This document shows, piece by piece, positions 21,735 to 32,094 of a stretch of DNA of 42,500 bases; positions within the stretch are counted from its first letter, which is position 1; each line of letters starts with the position of its first letter. A model generated the notes under the pieces. The model was not told where the DNA came from, did no database searches, and worked only from the letters and a program-made list of their open reading frames with translations. Source of the DNA: Isochrysis galbana (taxonomy: Eukaryota; Haptophyta; Isochrysidales; Isochrysidaceae); assembly GCA_018136815.1 (NCBI GenBank), contig CM030935.1, positions 6,433,440 through 6,475,939 of the forward strand. The letters run 5' to 3'. Position numbers and translations under genes: made by a program.

Positions 21735-22328
21735 GTCGCATTCGCGAATCGACACTCGTTAGGCTTCTCTTCGTCGTTCGGTATTATCGTTATATAATTC
21801 TCTCGTTCTCGTCCTCGGTCAAAAGCTTCGCTTGGACGCATAGGATCTTGGGTTGTGGAGCGCCCTCTCTCTTACTCTCGAAGAGAAGGGAAGTTTCCCC
21901 ACCTTTCTTCCTCCCAGGCGCCTCGCAAATAGGTTTAATTCGCTATCTTCTCCGCGATTCTCTATCTACTTCAGTGATTGCAATCAGGTTTAATTTGCAA
22001 TCTCTTCGCATCTTCGCATCTCCCCCTTAGGCACACCGCACTTCTTTCGTCTTATTCGATAGGTCTCTTTGAATCCTGTGCGGCAGGATTGCCCCTTGTT
22101 TCCGTTATGGTGCGATTCCCCTTCTAGACGGGATCGCCGACAGATCGCCTTCTGATCGTCGTCCGTCGTCGTCTGGCCGGAGTGTTTGGGTTTGATTTTA
22201 GTCGAGTTATGTGAGAAAGTCGTGGGGCGAGAGTCGGAGTGTTTTCCTGGGTGTCTTTGTCCGTCGTCTTGTCGTCAGTCGTCATCCATCGCTCTCGCTC
22301 TCGTCGCTCTCGCTCTCGTAACACTCGT
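21735..22328 (-). repeat. Dispersed repeat of about 594 bases, copy 2 (inverted)
   Basis: Matches 9513-10106 over its full length in the opposite orientation. No other retrotransposon piece lies directly next to it, unlike copy 1, which supports it being a unit that moves on its own. I see no convincing target duplication. Confidence 0.75.
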
Positions 22329-22631
22329 ACCCTACAGCCTCGCCTCTCCTCACCAGCGGCGGTGGCCTCATCTGCCGGCGTCCGTGTGTTTTCAGCGGTC
22401 GGAGCAATGCATGGTGACCTCCGTAAGGCTGTGAAGGATTCGACGCTCGAGCACTCGCTTATGGCAGCGTACAACACGGATTGAATATTGAATAATACTA
22501 CTAAGAATATTGGAAGAATGTGAGTCTCGACGTCTAGACGTCTAGCTAGACTTGTGACTTGTTGTGTATAAGCTTATGTGGATGGTTATGAGCTGTAGCA
22601 ATACACAATTGTTGTCATTCATGCGTTTGCA
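22329..22631. other. Spacer, no gene seen
   Basis: Between two repeats. Nothing recognised apart from GTCTAGAC-type short palindromes near 22530-22545. Confidence 0.4.
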
Positions 22632-22649
22632 TCCCACTACCTTATCTAT

Positions 22650-23400
22650 ATAAACCTTTTAATAGTCTCACCGCACACGCGGCCGTGGACCCTCTACTTT
22701 CTACTCACGTAGGAAACTTTCTACACCCCCACTTCCCCGGCCCTTCTCCCCCCGCCATAAGGCGACTCCCCCCGTGCACTACTAGGGGGATAGGGGTGAA
22801 GGGCTTAGATATGGTCCGGTGGCCCGCGCCCCCCCCCCGGTGATCATTCCCCCCCTTCCTCCTGTGTCTCCGAGTGGGCGGCGGTCTCAGCCCCGACTTA
22901 TCCTGTAAACAGGTGCGGGACTTACCTATTTTTCGGTGAGCGGAGCTCTCGCTCCGCCCACCCCCTTCTCCGCGCTCTCTCTCCCCTCTCCTGCGGCACG
23001 CGCGATGGCGCGCCTGCGGCAGGCCTGCAGCTGCCTGCTGGCGACCCCTGGAGGCTCCTGGAGGCCAGCTCTGGGGGCAGAGGAGGCTGGGACTGGGCCC
23101 TGGTCTCCCCTGCCTCTCCCTCGCTGGCGCTCCTGAGCCTCTGGGGCCCCCAATCTGCACCTGTCTGCCTGTCGACCAGGGGGGGAGGGGGGGTTGGAGC
23201 AATGGGCTGGCCACGAGGGGCCAGGATGGGCGAATGGGGCGAGCCTGTGGGGAAGGGAGTGGGTCAGTAGGGCAGTGGCCTCCTGGCAAGCCATCAGGCG
23301 TGCCAGGAGGATGGGTGGTTCCTCCCCCATGGCAGGGGAGGAGTGGAGAGAGGGGGGGGCTCGTGCCCCCCCATGGGGCAACCAAGTATAAACTTAGTTG
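22650..23400 (-). mobile_element. 751-bp non-autonomous retroelement with 18-bp target duplication
   Basis: TCCCACTACCTTATCTAT is perfect at 22632-22649 and 23401-23418. Read on the minus strand the element starts CAACTAAGTTTATACTTGG, has a G7-C/ACGA/G-C7 inverted repeat, an Arg/Pro-rich frame (about 150 residues from 23381), and a 3' region with CCCCTAGTAGTGCACGG and GTCGCCTTATGGCGGGG. It ends GTGAGACTATTAAAAGGTTTA. The last 80 bases match 10395-10477 closely. It carries no enzyme and is short enough to be called SINE-like, but both its ends belong to the LINE family here. Confidence 0.92.
23382..23397 (-). repeat. 5'-terminal hairpin, copy 7
   Basis: Minus strand CTAAGT-TTAT-ACTTGG, one wobble pair, three bases inside the precise element boundary fixed by the target duplication. 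Confidence 0.8.
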
Positions 23401-23418
23401 TCCCACTACCTTATCTAT

Positions 23419-24190
23419 GGTTAGTTATGGTGGGCCGCGCGCAGCGCGAAGCTCCGACGCCGTTGGTGTAGTAGTTAACTGTGAAGGAGACTTGCTCAGC
23501 CCTAGTTACCTGCGAGTTAATAGTAGTTACTTGCGAGTTGGGGGCAGTTAGTTAACTACTAGTGCTACTTAGGAGGTAGCTAACAACCGCTAACTGAGTT
23601 AACTAGTTAACTGCTTCTCCTAGTCCCTAGCCTTGTGAAAGATCTCCAGTCTCCAGATCTCCACAGCTCCACATAGTCCATAGCTCCATCCTGGATGCCA
23701 TCCACACCTCCCCCACTACCCCGGGCCAGTGCCAGGGGTAGTAGTGGTGGTGGTACTAACGCTCAGATGGGTTTCAACATTATTATCGGTGGTTCCGTGG
23801 CCGGCAGTAAAGAGTGAAACACGCGCCCGATGTGCTCACTAGAGCACTAGTAGTGACACTAGAACACTAGAACTAGCAGAACACTAGAACGCTAGAACCT
23901 AGAACCTAGAACCGTCGGAAAGTCACCCCTCACCACCACCACCCTGGGAGGAGGCCCCCATCGTCCCCTCTAGAGACACCAAGGCCCCTCGCGCCTTCTT
24001 CCCTTTGATTGTGAGCAGAACCGTTCCAACGCACCGTCGGCCGCGCGTGCCACACCGATCAAGCTACTTTTTATACTTTAGTCCTTAGAAGAGTAAAAAA
24101 GAGAGGTGGGGGGGAAATCTCCTCGTTTGCGCGCGGGAAAGCGAAATCTAATCACTCCTGTCTTCATCATCAGCAGCAGAGGCGGCGGCC

Positions 24191-24192
<2 letters not shown>
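23419..24192. other. Intergenic, no gene seen
   Basis: Repeats of AGTTAACTAGTTAACT type (23470-23610) and ACACTAGAAC/CCTAGAAC runs (23845-23910). GGTACTAACGCTCAGATG followed by GGTTTCA at about 23751-23775 resembles the 3' end of the element at 16165. No reading frame recognised. Confidence 0.45.
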
Positions 24193-24237
<45 letters not shown>

Positions 24238-24240
24238 GGG
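24193..24240. repeat. GA microsatellite upstream of the acyl-CoA synthetase gene
   Basis: About 20 uninterrupted GA units, followed by GGAAGAGA repeats to about 24300, 60 to 170 bases before the ATG at 24361. Confidence 0.9.
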
Positions 24241-24360
24241 GAAGAGAGGAAGGGGAAGAGAGGAAGGAGGAGACGAGGGCAGAGAAAGAAGCGAAGGAGG
24301 AAGCGTGTGCGTGTGCGTGTGTTTGTGGAGGCGAAGGAAGCGTGAGCGGAGTGGGGGCTG

Positions 24361-27300
24361 ATGCTCGCGCGGCTGTCTCGCCCGAGCCGGCGGCTCTCTC
24401 TCTCTTTCCGCCACTTCCAGCTGAGCAGCGTACAACACAAAGAGCTGCTTCAGCGCAGCCTCCACGAGAGAGAGGGCTTCTGGGGAGAGGTGAGGGGCGG
24501 CTCACGCAAGCGCGCAAGAAGGCGACCCAAATGGCCTACATACGTCTGCTCGAGCGAACGAGACAGACAAAGAGCCAAAGGAGGAGAGAAGAGGGGGGGG
24601 AGGGAGGGAGGGAGGGAGAGAGAACGGATGGCCACGCTTCGTATCCCCTCACAAAATCTAACTTCGACTAGATTGCCTGCTTTAGTGGTGCCAAACACAG
24701 TCTCTTTTCAGCCATCAAATAAATTCTGCCTCCAGAGGATGGACTCAATGGGTGAGAGACCGCTCGTGCTTGTCCTTAGGTGGCACGGACTCACCTTGAA
24801 TGGTCGACTCCCTTCACGCACGTGCTCGATGAGAGCCGCCCACCTCATTATCGCTGGTTTCCGGGGGGCGAGCTCAACATTTGCTACAATGCAGTGGATC
24901 GCCACGTGGAGGCCGGACATGGTGAGTGCCTTCCCTTTAGCTGGGCGCAAGTTTTGCCCTTGTGACATTGACTGGGCCCAGAAGCATCGTTGATGCGACA
25001 CGCGGGTGACCCACGCCTCCCTGACCCACTGTCCAGGCGAACGCATCGCAATTGCGCACGATTCCCCTCTCACAGGCAGCGAGTGCACGGTGTGCCATGC
25101 ACCGAAAGCCCGAGCCATTTCGCACGCCTGCGGTGACCCTGACGATTCGGGCCATCTCACCTGCGTGGCGATGACCCATTCACACAGGTCAGCTATTCAA
25201 CGTTGCAACTTCACGTTGCCCAACTAGCAACAGCTCTTGCCCAACGCGGGGTCCGCAAAGGCGATCGTGTCCTATTGTACATGCCAATGATCCCAGAGAC
25301 AATTGTTGGTATGCTTGCTTGTGCCAGGCTGGGCGCCATCCACTCGGTCGTCTTTGGCGGCTTTGGCTCGAATGAATTGGCCGTACGTATCGAGGACGCC
25401 GCTCCTGTAGCCATACTCACGGCCTCCTGCGGCTTTGAGACTGGTGGGAGGCTGGTTCGTTACCTTCCTCTGCTCGAGGGAGCGCTCAAGATGAGCTCGC
25501 ACCGACCATCGTCTGTGCTTGTGCATGACCGGCGCGCTACAGCGAAGAGCGTAGCCGGCTTCATCGATGACTCGCTCCAGTTGAGCACACTCGACGCCTC
25601 TGTTGGCGCTGAGTACTGGTGCTCCGCGGTGAAGCCATTGCGCTCACTGCCCATAGCCGAGCTGCAGCCTTGCGTCCCCGTACCATCGGAGCACCCGCTG
25701 TACATTCTGTATACGTCGGGCACGACAGGCGCTCCCAAAGGAGTAGTGCGCGACTCGGGCGGGCACGCTGCTGTGCTTACCTGGACGATGCGGCACTTTT
25801 TCCGTGTGAGTCCTGGCGAAGCGTGGATGTGCGCTTCCGACCTCGGCTGGGTGGTCGGCCACTCGTACATTGCCTACGCGCCGCTACTCTCCGGTTGCAC
25901 CTCAATCCTCTTCGAGGGCAAACCAGTCGGTACACCGGATGCGCGCGCACTCTGGCGCGCCGTCGAGCGGTGGGGCGCAGTCGGTCTTTTCGCCGCGCCC
26001 ACAGCCCTACGAGCTATCCGCGCCGCGGATCACGAAGCTGAAGGCGTGACACGGCATGACCTCTCCTCACTCCGCGCACTCTTCGTCGCGGGAGAGAGGT
26101 GAGCTTGCGTCTCCCCATAACCACCCGCCCGCCCCACTTTCCTTTCTAACCTCCACGCCACTTCTCCTGATCGTCCAGATGCGACCCTCCCACCGCCGAG
26201 TGGATCGGCCGAGCGCTTGGTATCCCCGTCGTCGATCATTGGTGGCAGACTGAGACGGGGTCTCCCATATGCGGTTTCATCGACGAGGCCATCGGCGCGG
26301 TCGGTGGATCGACTGCTCTGCCGTTGCCCGGATATGATGTCCACGCTGTAGATCCGCAAACTTCGGAGCCATTGCCAGCGGGCGAGCTAGGAGACCTCGC
26401 CCTCAAGCTCCCACTTGCCCCAGGCGCACTGCAGACGCTGTGGCATGCCGATCAAAGATTTGTCGACGCCTACTTGAAACGCCATCCGGGTTGGTGAGTC
26501 CTTGCCAATCTAAATGATGAAATGTACATGCAAGGGCTCACATTTTACGAGCTTGTGTGTCGATGCTGCCAGGTATGACACGGGCGACGCGGGTTACGTG
26601 GGAGCTGATGGTTACGTGCACGTGATGGCACGCACCGATGACGTGATCAATGTGGCTGGCCATCGTCTCTCTACTGGCGCTCTCGAAGAGGTATGCGTAT
26701 TTAGCGAGCGAGGCGAGAGCCGACCAAGGCTGCGTGTGGACTACACCGCAAGTCGGCTATATCTCCTGTCCCTCAACTTTCTGTCGACGTTGCGCAAAAG
26801 TGCTATTGACAATCGGGAGAAACCTTAGTGTCGAAGCACCTCGCCTTCTCTCTTGACGTATGGCTCATTTCTCCCCCTTCAACTTTTCAGGTGATGACCT
26901 CTCATCCCGAGGTTGCTGAATGTTGCGTGGTGGGCGCAGCTGATGACTTGAAGGGACAGCTTCCCCTCGGTCTGCTCGTCCTTACGGGCTCGGCAAGAAC
27001 CTCGCCCGAGGAAGTCGAGGCACAGGTGTGGCTTCGCATTGTGCCCACAGCGGTTTCAACACGCAGCATGTGCGCGCAGGGCGCTGCGTCACCTTTGCAC
27101 CCCTTAGCGCACCTATCAGTTTCTCATCATCGCATGGAGTGACATCGTGCAATGCTTGTTTGTAGATTGTGCAAATGGTGCGTGAGCACATCGGTCCAGT
27201 AGCCGCCTTCAAGCACGCCATCGTCTTGCCTGCACTTCCGAAGACGCGGAGCGGGAAGATCTTGCGAGGGCTTTTGTTGAAGCTCGCCGATGGTCAAACG

Positions 27301-27393
27301 GCGACCCCGCCCGCAACACTTGAAGATCCAGAAGTCTTCCAGGAGGCTGCGCGAGTGATCTCGGAGCGGTGGAGGGCTGGACGGGAAGAGTAG
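24361..27393 (+). CDS. ACSS3: ACSS3-type short-chain acyl-CoA synthetase (eight exons)
   Basis: I join 24361-24489, 24780-24921, 25037-25089, 25188-26098, 26179-26493, 26573-26690, 26891-27025 and 27166-27393. All introns are GT-AG, frames agree, and the total is 2031 bases, 676 residues (human ACSS3 is close to 686). The Arg/Ser-rich start MLARLSRPSRRLSLSFRHF suits a mitochondrial presequence. Family motifs: ICYNAVDRHVEAG, YILYTSGTTGAPKGVV (nucleotide loop), SDLGWVVGHSYI, DHWWQTETGSPI, YDTGDAGY, DDVINVAGHRLSTGALEE, and LPKTRSGKILRG with the catalytic lysine that acetylation controls in this family. It activates propionate or acetate with ATP and CoA via an acyl-AMP. The donor of exon 3 (GTGTGC) is the least certain join. 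Confidence 0.95.
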
Positions 27394-27820
27394 CTTGCAC
27401 ACGCCCAGTGCCAATGCATTTGGCTGCTTCTCGCTGCCGTTTTTCGGGGGTTTAGAAGAAGACATGATGCTTCGCTACTTGCCGAAGTGAATATTTGTGT
27501 GACAAAGAAGGTGATGGTGAGTCCGCCAATGCAGCGCGGAAACGCGCTTGTTACTCGTTTGGGGCGAGCGAACGAGTATTTCAGTGTCTATTTCCACATA
27601 CAGCCATTCGTTTCGAAGTATCGCTAGGAAATCCTGCCCCTAAAGAAACTTCGAAACAAAAGTAAGTCACCTTGTCCACCAGCCACCACAGCTAGGGTTT
27701 GGTACGTGAAAGTTCAACTGGTTTTGAGGTGTTGCCACCCTTAGCCCTTGGGCCATGTGAACACCTCTTTAAGGAAGTGGAAGTGTCGAGCGAGACAGCG
27801 TGTAAATACCTCCTCCTACA
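27394..27820. other. 3' flank of ACSS3, no gene seen
   Basis: GTGTTGCCACCCTTAG ... GTGAACACCTC at 27730-27768 resembles the start of the inverted-repeat unit at 27821, so a partial second end may lie here. Confidence 0.45.
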
Positions 27821-28370
27821 AGTGTTGCCACACTTAATGTGAACACTTGTGCATAGATGGGGTAACAGCTTATCAGCTCTCAAGCTTATGGAGCTATCAC
27901 TAATATCAGCACTAATATCAGCTCTCATGAGAGTTGTCCCGACTAACAACAAAACTCCCCTGTGCGCGCACGCATGTGTTGACGATTAACGCTCTCCACA
28001 ATCCACACACAAACTCTCTCTCTCTCCTCTAGCGTTAGCGTACATTGGTACTACTAGTTGTGGTAGTTGGATGAACCTAACGCATCTTAGGGATTGAGGA
28101 TAGACGATAGAGCGTAGCAGCCAAGCAGCCGACCGACGGAGGCTACTACGTATGTATATGTATGCTGAAGTATCGATGTTGATGGAGGGGGGGTAGGCGA
28201 CGATTCTAATAGTAAAAGGAGTCATAGTAGTAGATCAGCCCCTTTAAGATTAGTCTAGAGTCTAGCAGCCGACAACTAATATCAGTGATTTGGCACTTTG
28301 GAGCTATTACTCTTATTGAGAGCTCATAACAGTACTCTTACCCCATCTAAGTCACTTGTGAACACCTTCA
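27821..28370. repeat. Imperfect inverted-repeat unit, MITE-like
   Basis: The left arm (about 27821-27915: GTGAACACTTGTGCATAGAT, GGGGTAACAG, TCAGCTCTCAAGC, GGAGCTATCACTAATATCAG) matches in reverse the right arm (about 28275-28370: CACTGATATTAG, AATAGCTCC, GAGCTCTCAATAAGAG, TAGATGGGGTAAGAG, GTGTTCACAAGTGAC, read on the minus strand). The interior of about 360 bases has no gene. The arms are diverged, so the copy is old. Confidence 0.55.
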
Positions 28371-28536
28371 CGGCTGTATGTGTATGTGTGCGCCCATTAG
28401 GCGGCTTGCCTTCATTCTGTCTCCTTTCCCTCCGGTTTCTTCCCCCTCCCCCTGCAGCACCTCCTCCAGAGGTGCTTCGCCTCTTAAGAGATATTTTTTT
28501 TGAGACCTCCTCCCTTCATTTGAAGTTCGGATGCCT

Positions 28537-28785
28537 TCATGGACGAGCTTTTTTGTATTTGATGTTGCTGGGCCTTGTGGTTTCAATCTTTACGGGTGCT
28601 GAACCCGAATCGATAAGCGGCCTTTTGTTTTCAATCTTTACTTGGGAAGCTGAACCCGAATCGACACCTTCTAACAATTCTTGGAGGTGGGGAGTTAATT
28701 CCGAGTCGACATAAGTTTTGATTGTACCAAGCAGATCATCACGACTCATATCCATGATTGTTTTCACAGTGACTTTCTTGCTCAA
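28537..28785 (-). CDS. Unrecognised 82-residue frame with an internal repeat
   Basis: Minus strand, MSKKVTVKTIMDMSRDDLLG ... HLQELLEGV, then two versions of DSGSA-VKIE-RP (VDSGSASQVKIENKRP and IDSGSAPVKIETTRP). It abuts the broken retrotransposon frame at 28790. I do not recognise a family. It may be the remains of another element or a host gene piece captured by the retroelement; expression is unproven. Confidence 0.3.
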   Translation of the reverse strand: MSKKVTVKTIMDMSRDDLLGTIKTYVDSELTPHLQELLEGVDSGSASQVKIENKRPLIDSGSAPVKIETTRPSNIKYKKARP

Positions 28786-28789
28786 GAGA

Positions 28790-29975
28790 GTGTGGCGCTT
28801 TGGCGAGCGAGCTGATTGTTATGTAGTTCTTCAGCTCAAACTTGTAGTTGCGCACCACTAGGTGCGCTGAGGCGTCCTTAAACGCGCTGGCCAATGCCTT
28901 GTTGGATGCCCGCGGGATTTCTTTGAATTTTTCGTCGAGTGTTTGATACTTGACCGCGATCGGGCAGGGGATACCCGCCTTGCGAAAGTCCGCCACATCT
29001 TTGTATTCTTCGCGGAATTGATTGGCGCAATCCGCCGTGACGAGAATCTCCCAAGGGCCGGAGGCGCTCTAGGATAGAAATTCGGGCTCGAGGTCTACGC
29101 CCTCCAGCTTGTTTAGGTGCGCGACGATCGCGCCGAGGACCTCTTCGTCTTTGGCCTTGTGCCCCTTCTCGTATGCCGTAAAGGTGATAATGATCTTGTG
29201 GGAGTCCGGGAATTCGGCCTCCCCCTCGGGTTCGGGCTCTAAGTCTTCGTCAAGGAGGGCCACCTGTGTGACCAAGGCGAAGGGTGGGGTTAGCCTTGAA
29301 TAGGTTTTCGTCTCTCGGGCGTCCATATGGCTCAATGTTTCCGCTATGTTGTCTCCCCCTACCGAGGGTTCCGTGTGGATTGTGCTTTGTGTAGGCTCTC
29401 TCTCAAGTTGGTGTTTCTTGTGGTGGGCCTCCTGGGCCTGTGTCACTTGCGACGTTCGCGCGCCCGTGGCTCGCTTGTCCGTTTGGCCTTCGGGGGCGTT
29501 GGGGGGCATCCCTCCTGGTCTGCCTCCCTTTTTGCTCCTGTGCCCCTTGCTGGGGGGTCCTGTCTGCTCTTTGTTCAACCCCTTGTTGTGATGCGGCATT
29601 TCCCCATTGGGGTTCTGCTGTAGATGGTATCGGGCCAGCCCCTCGCCCCTCGCGCCGGAGCGCGAGGGCGGTACCGCGGTCGTGTAGGGTCCCAGCCCGG
29701 AGGCCTTCCCTTTGGAAGCGTCCCATTGGTGTGGTGTGACTGGTGTGGCTGTGTGTTGTGTTGGAGGTGTGCTGTATGCTGGCTGCTGCCAGCATGGCAG
29801 CCTTGTTCGTGGCGTTCGCGGTGGTCCGCGGGCGTGGCAGGCTGGCTCCTGTGCCCACCTGGCTGGGAGGGTCGTCCTGACGCGGTCGCTTCGGCGACAG
29901 CGGGGTGTCACTCAAACCTTCGTCCATCTCGGCGAGGGCAGCGGCAGCGAGGGAGGGCGGCGGCGCGCGCTCCAT
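28790..29975 (-). pseudogene. Retrotransposon gag-like ORF, broken
   Basis: From ATG 29975 the minus strand reads MERAPPPSLAAAALAEMDEG with PKRPRQDDP, the same layout as 3281. The frame shifts near 29420-29440 and then continues HHKKHQLEREPTQ ... EEVLGAIVAHLNKLEGVDLE. It meets a TAG at 29069-29071 and goes on in the same frame with SGPWEILVTADCANQF, ADFRKAGIPCPIAVKYQTLD and NKALASAFKDASAHLVV. The last parts align with residues about 205-310 of the 3281 frame. Zinc fingers, endonuclease and the rest are missing. One frameshift and one stop make it a pseudogene. Confidence 0.8.
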
Positions 29976-29979
29976 GACC

Positions 29980-29997
29980 CTATCAGTTTACTGATAG
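29980..29997 (-). repeat. 5'-terminal hairpin, copy 8
   Basis: Minus strand CTATCAGT-AA-ACTGATAG: a perfect 8-bp stem with largely different bases from copies 1 to 4, after the shared CAA start. Confidence 0.8.
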
Positions 29998-30114
29998 TTG
30001 CAGGAGTTGGAGACTAACACTCAGATGTTTTGTTACATATTAGCGGGCCCACGCCTAGGGATCTGGAGAGCGGGGCGCTGCAGCGCGCTCCATCGTCGAT
30101 CGCAACCGCGTATG

Positions 30115-30134
30115 AACTTAGTTTAAACTTAGTT
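30115..30134 (-). repeat. 5'-terminal hairpin, copy 9
   Basis: Minus strand AACTAAGTTTAAACTAAGTT after a C: nine of ten possible pairs form, one A-A mismatch. It stands 22 bases before its ATG, longer than in the other copies. Confidence 0.65.
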
Positions 30135-30286
30135 GTTCAAGATGTTGCCCAAGATGCCAGTGTACTACAACATGGCCTTGGGCGCGCATGTTGAAGGTCG
30201 CCTCACCTGCGGCTAGAGCTATCTCTTCTACAACTAAAAGCGCATATTCAACATTGTCCGGAAAAGGACCATTCGACCCCAAGGCT

Positions 30287-31762
30287 CTAGACCCGAGCCC
30301 CTGGTTCATTCAACGACGTGTCGACTTCAAAATCAGCGAAGATGCGCAAACTCTCAGCCATGTCGACCTCCTCCCATTCCGGATGATTGAAGGCAACAGT
30401 CATGACTGCCTTGGCGCACTGAGTCTCTTGGAGGTAGTATACTTGTCCTTGTGGGATGTAGGCGGCCTGGTTCGGCCCTAGCAGTAGTTCAGTGGTTATG
30501 TGGTTGTCAAGTTTATGAGCGTCCATCGGGGCCCATCCATTATATTGATCGCCTGCATGTATCCAAAGGCGCACCGACCCCTCGGCCACAAAAATGGTCG
30601 CATCAGCATTTGTCGTCCACACCGGTGGCCGTGTGCCGCCCGGTGCAAGCTCAATGATTTGGCCGCTGATACCCGGTCCAGTCACGCCGCCGCGCCCAGC
30701 GCGCGCCGTTAACTTAAGAAAAGGGAAATTTGAGGCGGTGACGTCCCAAAGACTGGCGCCGTACGGAAATGAGGCACCATTCGCGCACTGCTGCTGCGCG
30801 CCCCGGATGTACTTGAACACGCGCGTGTTGCCCGTGATCTTTGTGTCAGTGACAGCAGGGAACAAGCTGTTCGGTGTCTCAACTGCGCGCTGAGGGCATT
30901 GCCCCACGAACCCAGGCTGGCTGCACGCTACAGTGCGAGTCAAGGGCGACACTCCCAAGTATTCTGCTTGTAGATTAAGCTTGGATGCGCCTCGGATGCG
31001 CCGCTGCACTTCGGCTGCAGCTTCCACACTAACACCTAGAACGTGCGCAGCAATCGGTGTAGGCATCCCGTGAATGGGGTGAGCGAGCTGAGGCGAGTTT
31101 GGCTCGTACTCGGCGCTAGGCGGTGAGTTAAAGAAAAGTATGGCCGCACATCCATCTTTATCAATGCAGGTAATGGTATGCCACCAGTTGGCTGGAAAAA
31201 ACCAGACCGACCCTTGCCGTGCAATGCCATACGTTCCTTCCCAAGGCGGCAGGGTCTCCTTGTACAACGGGTCGAATTTCGTTGGCGCGGCCATGGTGGT
31301 GGCCCATTTACCTTTCAACACGTAGGCCCACTCGTCGCCCAGCGTGTGCCAGTGAATGTCCCGGTTGACGCCTATGCCCTTGGCGAGGAGGAAGCCCATC
31401 GTGAGAAGGGGCCTCCCGTCATTGAAGTTTATTGCGCGGGAGAACTGGACTGAGCCAAAATCCGTCCCGTTCTCGTCGAAGTGGCTCGTCTTCGGCCCGA
31501 CCAACTCAGGCTTGCCGAAGGTGCGGTTTGGATTGAGTGCCTGGTGCGGCAGCGCGTCGAAGCCCATCGGGCCATAGAAGGGCGGCGACTGCGGCCGGTC
31601 GTGCGCATCCACTGTCTTCTGCATCTCCGCCGGCGTAGCGCACCGCCCGCCCGAGCAAAGCGCCGAGATGAGGAGGGCGGCAGTCAGAGCAGACGAGCCG
31701 ATCGCGACCGCCAGCAGCGTCAGCTGAGGGGAGCGGCGCGGCGGGGGCGGTGAGGCGATCAT
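30287..31762 (-). CDS. Membrane-anchored bicupin, oxalate decarboxylase-like
   Basis: I choose the ATG at 31762 (491 residues): the frame is open further up but that part is CT-tract low complexity. A hydrophobic segment at about 14-36 is a signal anchor or signal peptide. Cupin 1 has the metal site H137-W-H139-x4-E144 in RDIHWHTLGDEWAYVLKG, and H195 in GSVWFFPANWWHTI, matching the layout of bacterial and fungal oxalate decarboxylases. In cupin 2 the HxH is replaced by RPPVWTTNADATIF, so only the first domain can bind metal. It may act on oxalate or a similar acid, or be a germin-like oxidase or storage protein, outside the cell or in the secretory path. Intronless. Confidence 0.85.
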   Translation of the reverse strand: MIASPPPPRRSPQLTLLAVAIGSSALTAALLISALCSGGRCATPAEMQKTVDAHDRPQSPPFYGPMGFDALPHQALNPNRTFGKPELVGPKTSHFDENGTDFGSVQFSRAINFNDGRPLLTMGFLLAKGIGVNRDIHWHTLGDEWAYVLKGKWATTMAAPTKFDPLYKETLPPWEGTYGIARQGSVWFFPANWWHTITCIDKDGCAAILFFNSPPSAEYEPNSPQLAHPIHGMPTPIAAHVLGVSVEAAAEVQRRIRGASKLNLQAEYLGVSPLTRTVACSQPGFVGQCPQRAVETPNSLFPAVTDTKITGNTRVFKYIRGAQQQCANGASFPYGASLWDVTASNFPFLKLTARAGRGGVTGPGISGQIIELAPGGTRPPVWTTNADATIFVAEGSVRLWIHAGDQYNGWAPMDAHKLDNHITTELLLGPNQAAYIPQGQVYYLQETQCAKAVMTVAFNHPEWEEVDMAESLRIFADFEVDTSLNEPGARV

Positions 31763-31774
31763 GAGAGGAGAGGG

Positions 31775-31960
31775 ATGAAAGGAAAAAGTGGGGTGTGAGG
31801 GAGGAGGAAAGAAGTGGGAAGGGGGAGAGGGAGGCGGCAAGGGGGAGGGGAGGGGGCAGAGGGTGGGAGGGAGGGAGTGAGAGAGAAAGAGGGAGAGAGG
31901 GAGGGAGAGAGGAAAGCGAGGAAGGGGGCGTGGAGGGGGAAACAAGGAGAGAGCGAGGCC
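31775..31960. repeat. GA-rich tract upstream of the cupin gene
   Basis: GGGAGAGGGA, GGAGGGAGTGAGAGAGAAAG and similar units directly upstream of ATG 31762 (CT-rich in the transcript). Confidence 0.85.
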
Positions 31961-32039
31961 GGCCGGCCGTAGAGGGCGAACGGGAGTCCACCCAAGATTC
32001 GGCGCGCTTAATTTATCAATAGTAAATAAGGGGCGGGTT
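31961..32039. other. Spacer
   Basis: Between the GA tract and the small insertion. Nothing recognised. Confidence 0.4.
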
Positions 32040-32058
32040 AGGGCGCTTTAACCTTTAA

Positions 32059-32094
32059 AAACCTTTTAATAGTCTCGCCTCACGTGTGGCACTG
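32059..32094 (-). mobile_element. 36-base retrotransposon tail insertion with 19-bp target duplication
   Basis: AGGGCGCTTTAACCTTTAA is perfect at 32040-32058 and 32095-32113. The 36 bases between them, on the minus strand, are only a 3' tail: CAGTGCCACACGTG, then AGGCGAGACTATTAAAAGG and TTT. It is an extreme 5'-truncated insertion that shows which bases count as the tail. Confidence 0.88.

Larger units (their letters stand above)
28790..30135 (-). mobile_element. 5' portion of a retrotransposon with two tandem 5' ends
   Basis: Two 5' ends follow one another on the minus strand: one at 30135 (hairpin, then ATGGAGCGCGCTGC at 30093) and one at 30000 (hairpin, then ATGGAGCGCGCGCC at 29975). I find no 3' tail or target duplication; the piece ends against unrelated sequence near 28790. 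It lies about 150 bases beyond the stop of the cupin gene. Confidence 0.65.

Noticed and set aside
28790..30135. Target duplication for the 28.8-30.1 kb element
   Set aside because: I compared the bases next to both 5' ends with the sequence below 28.8 kb and found no match; the 3' side is lost or rearranged.
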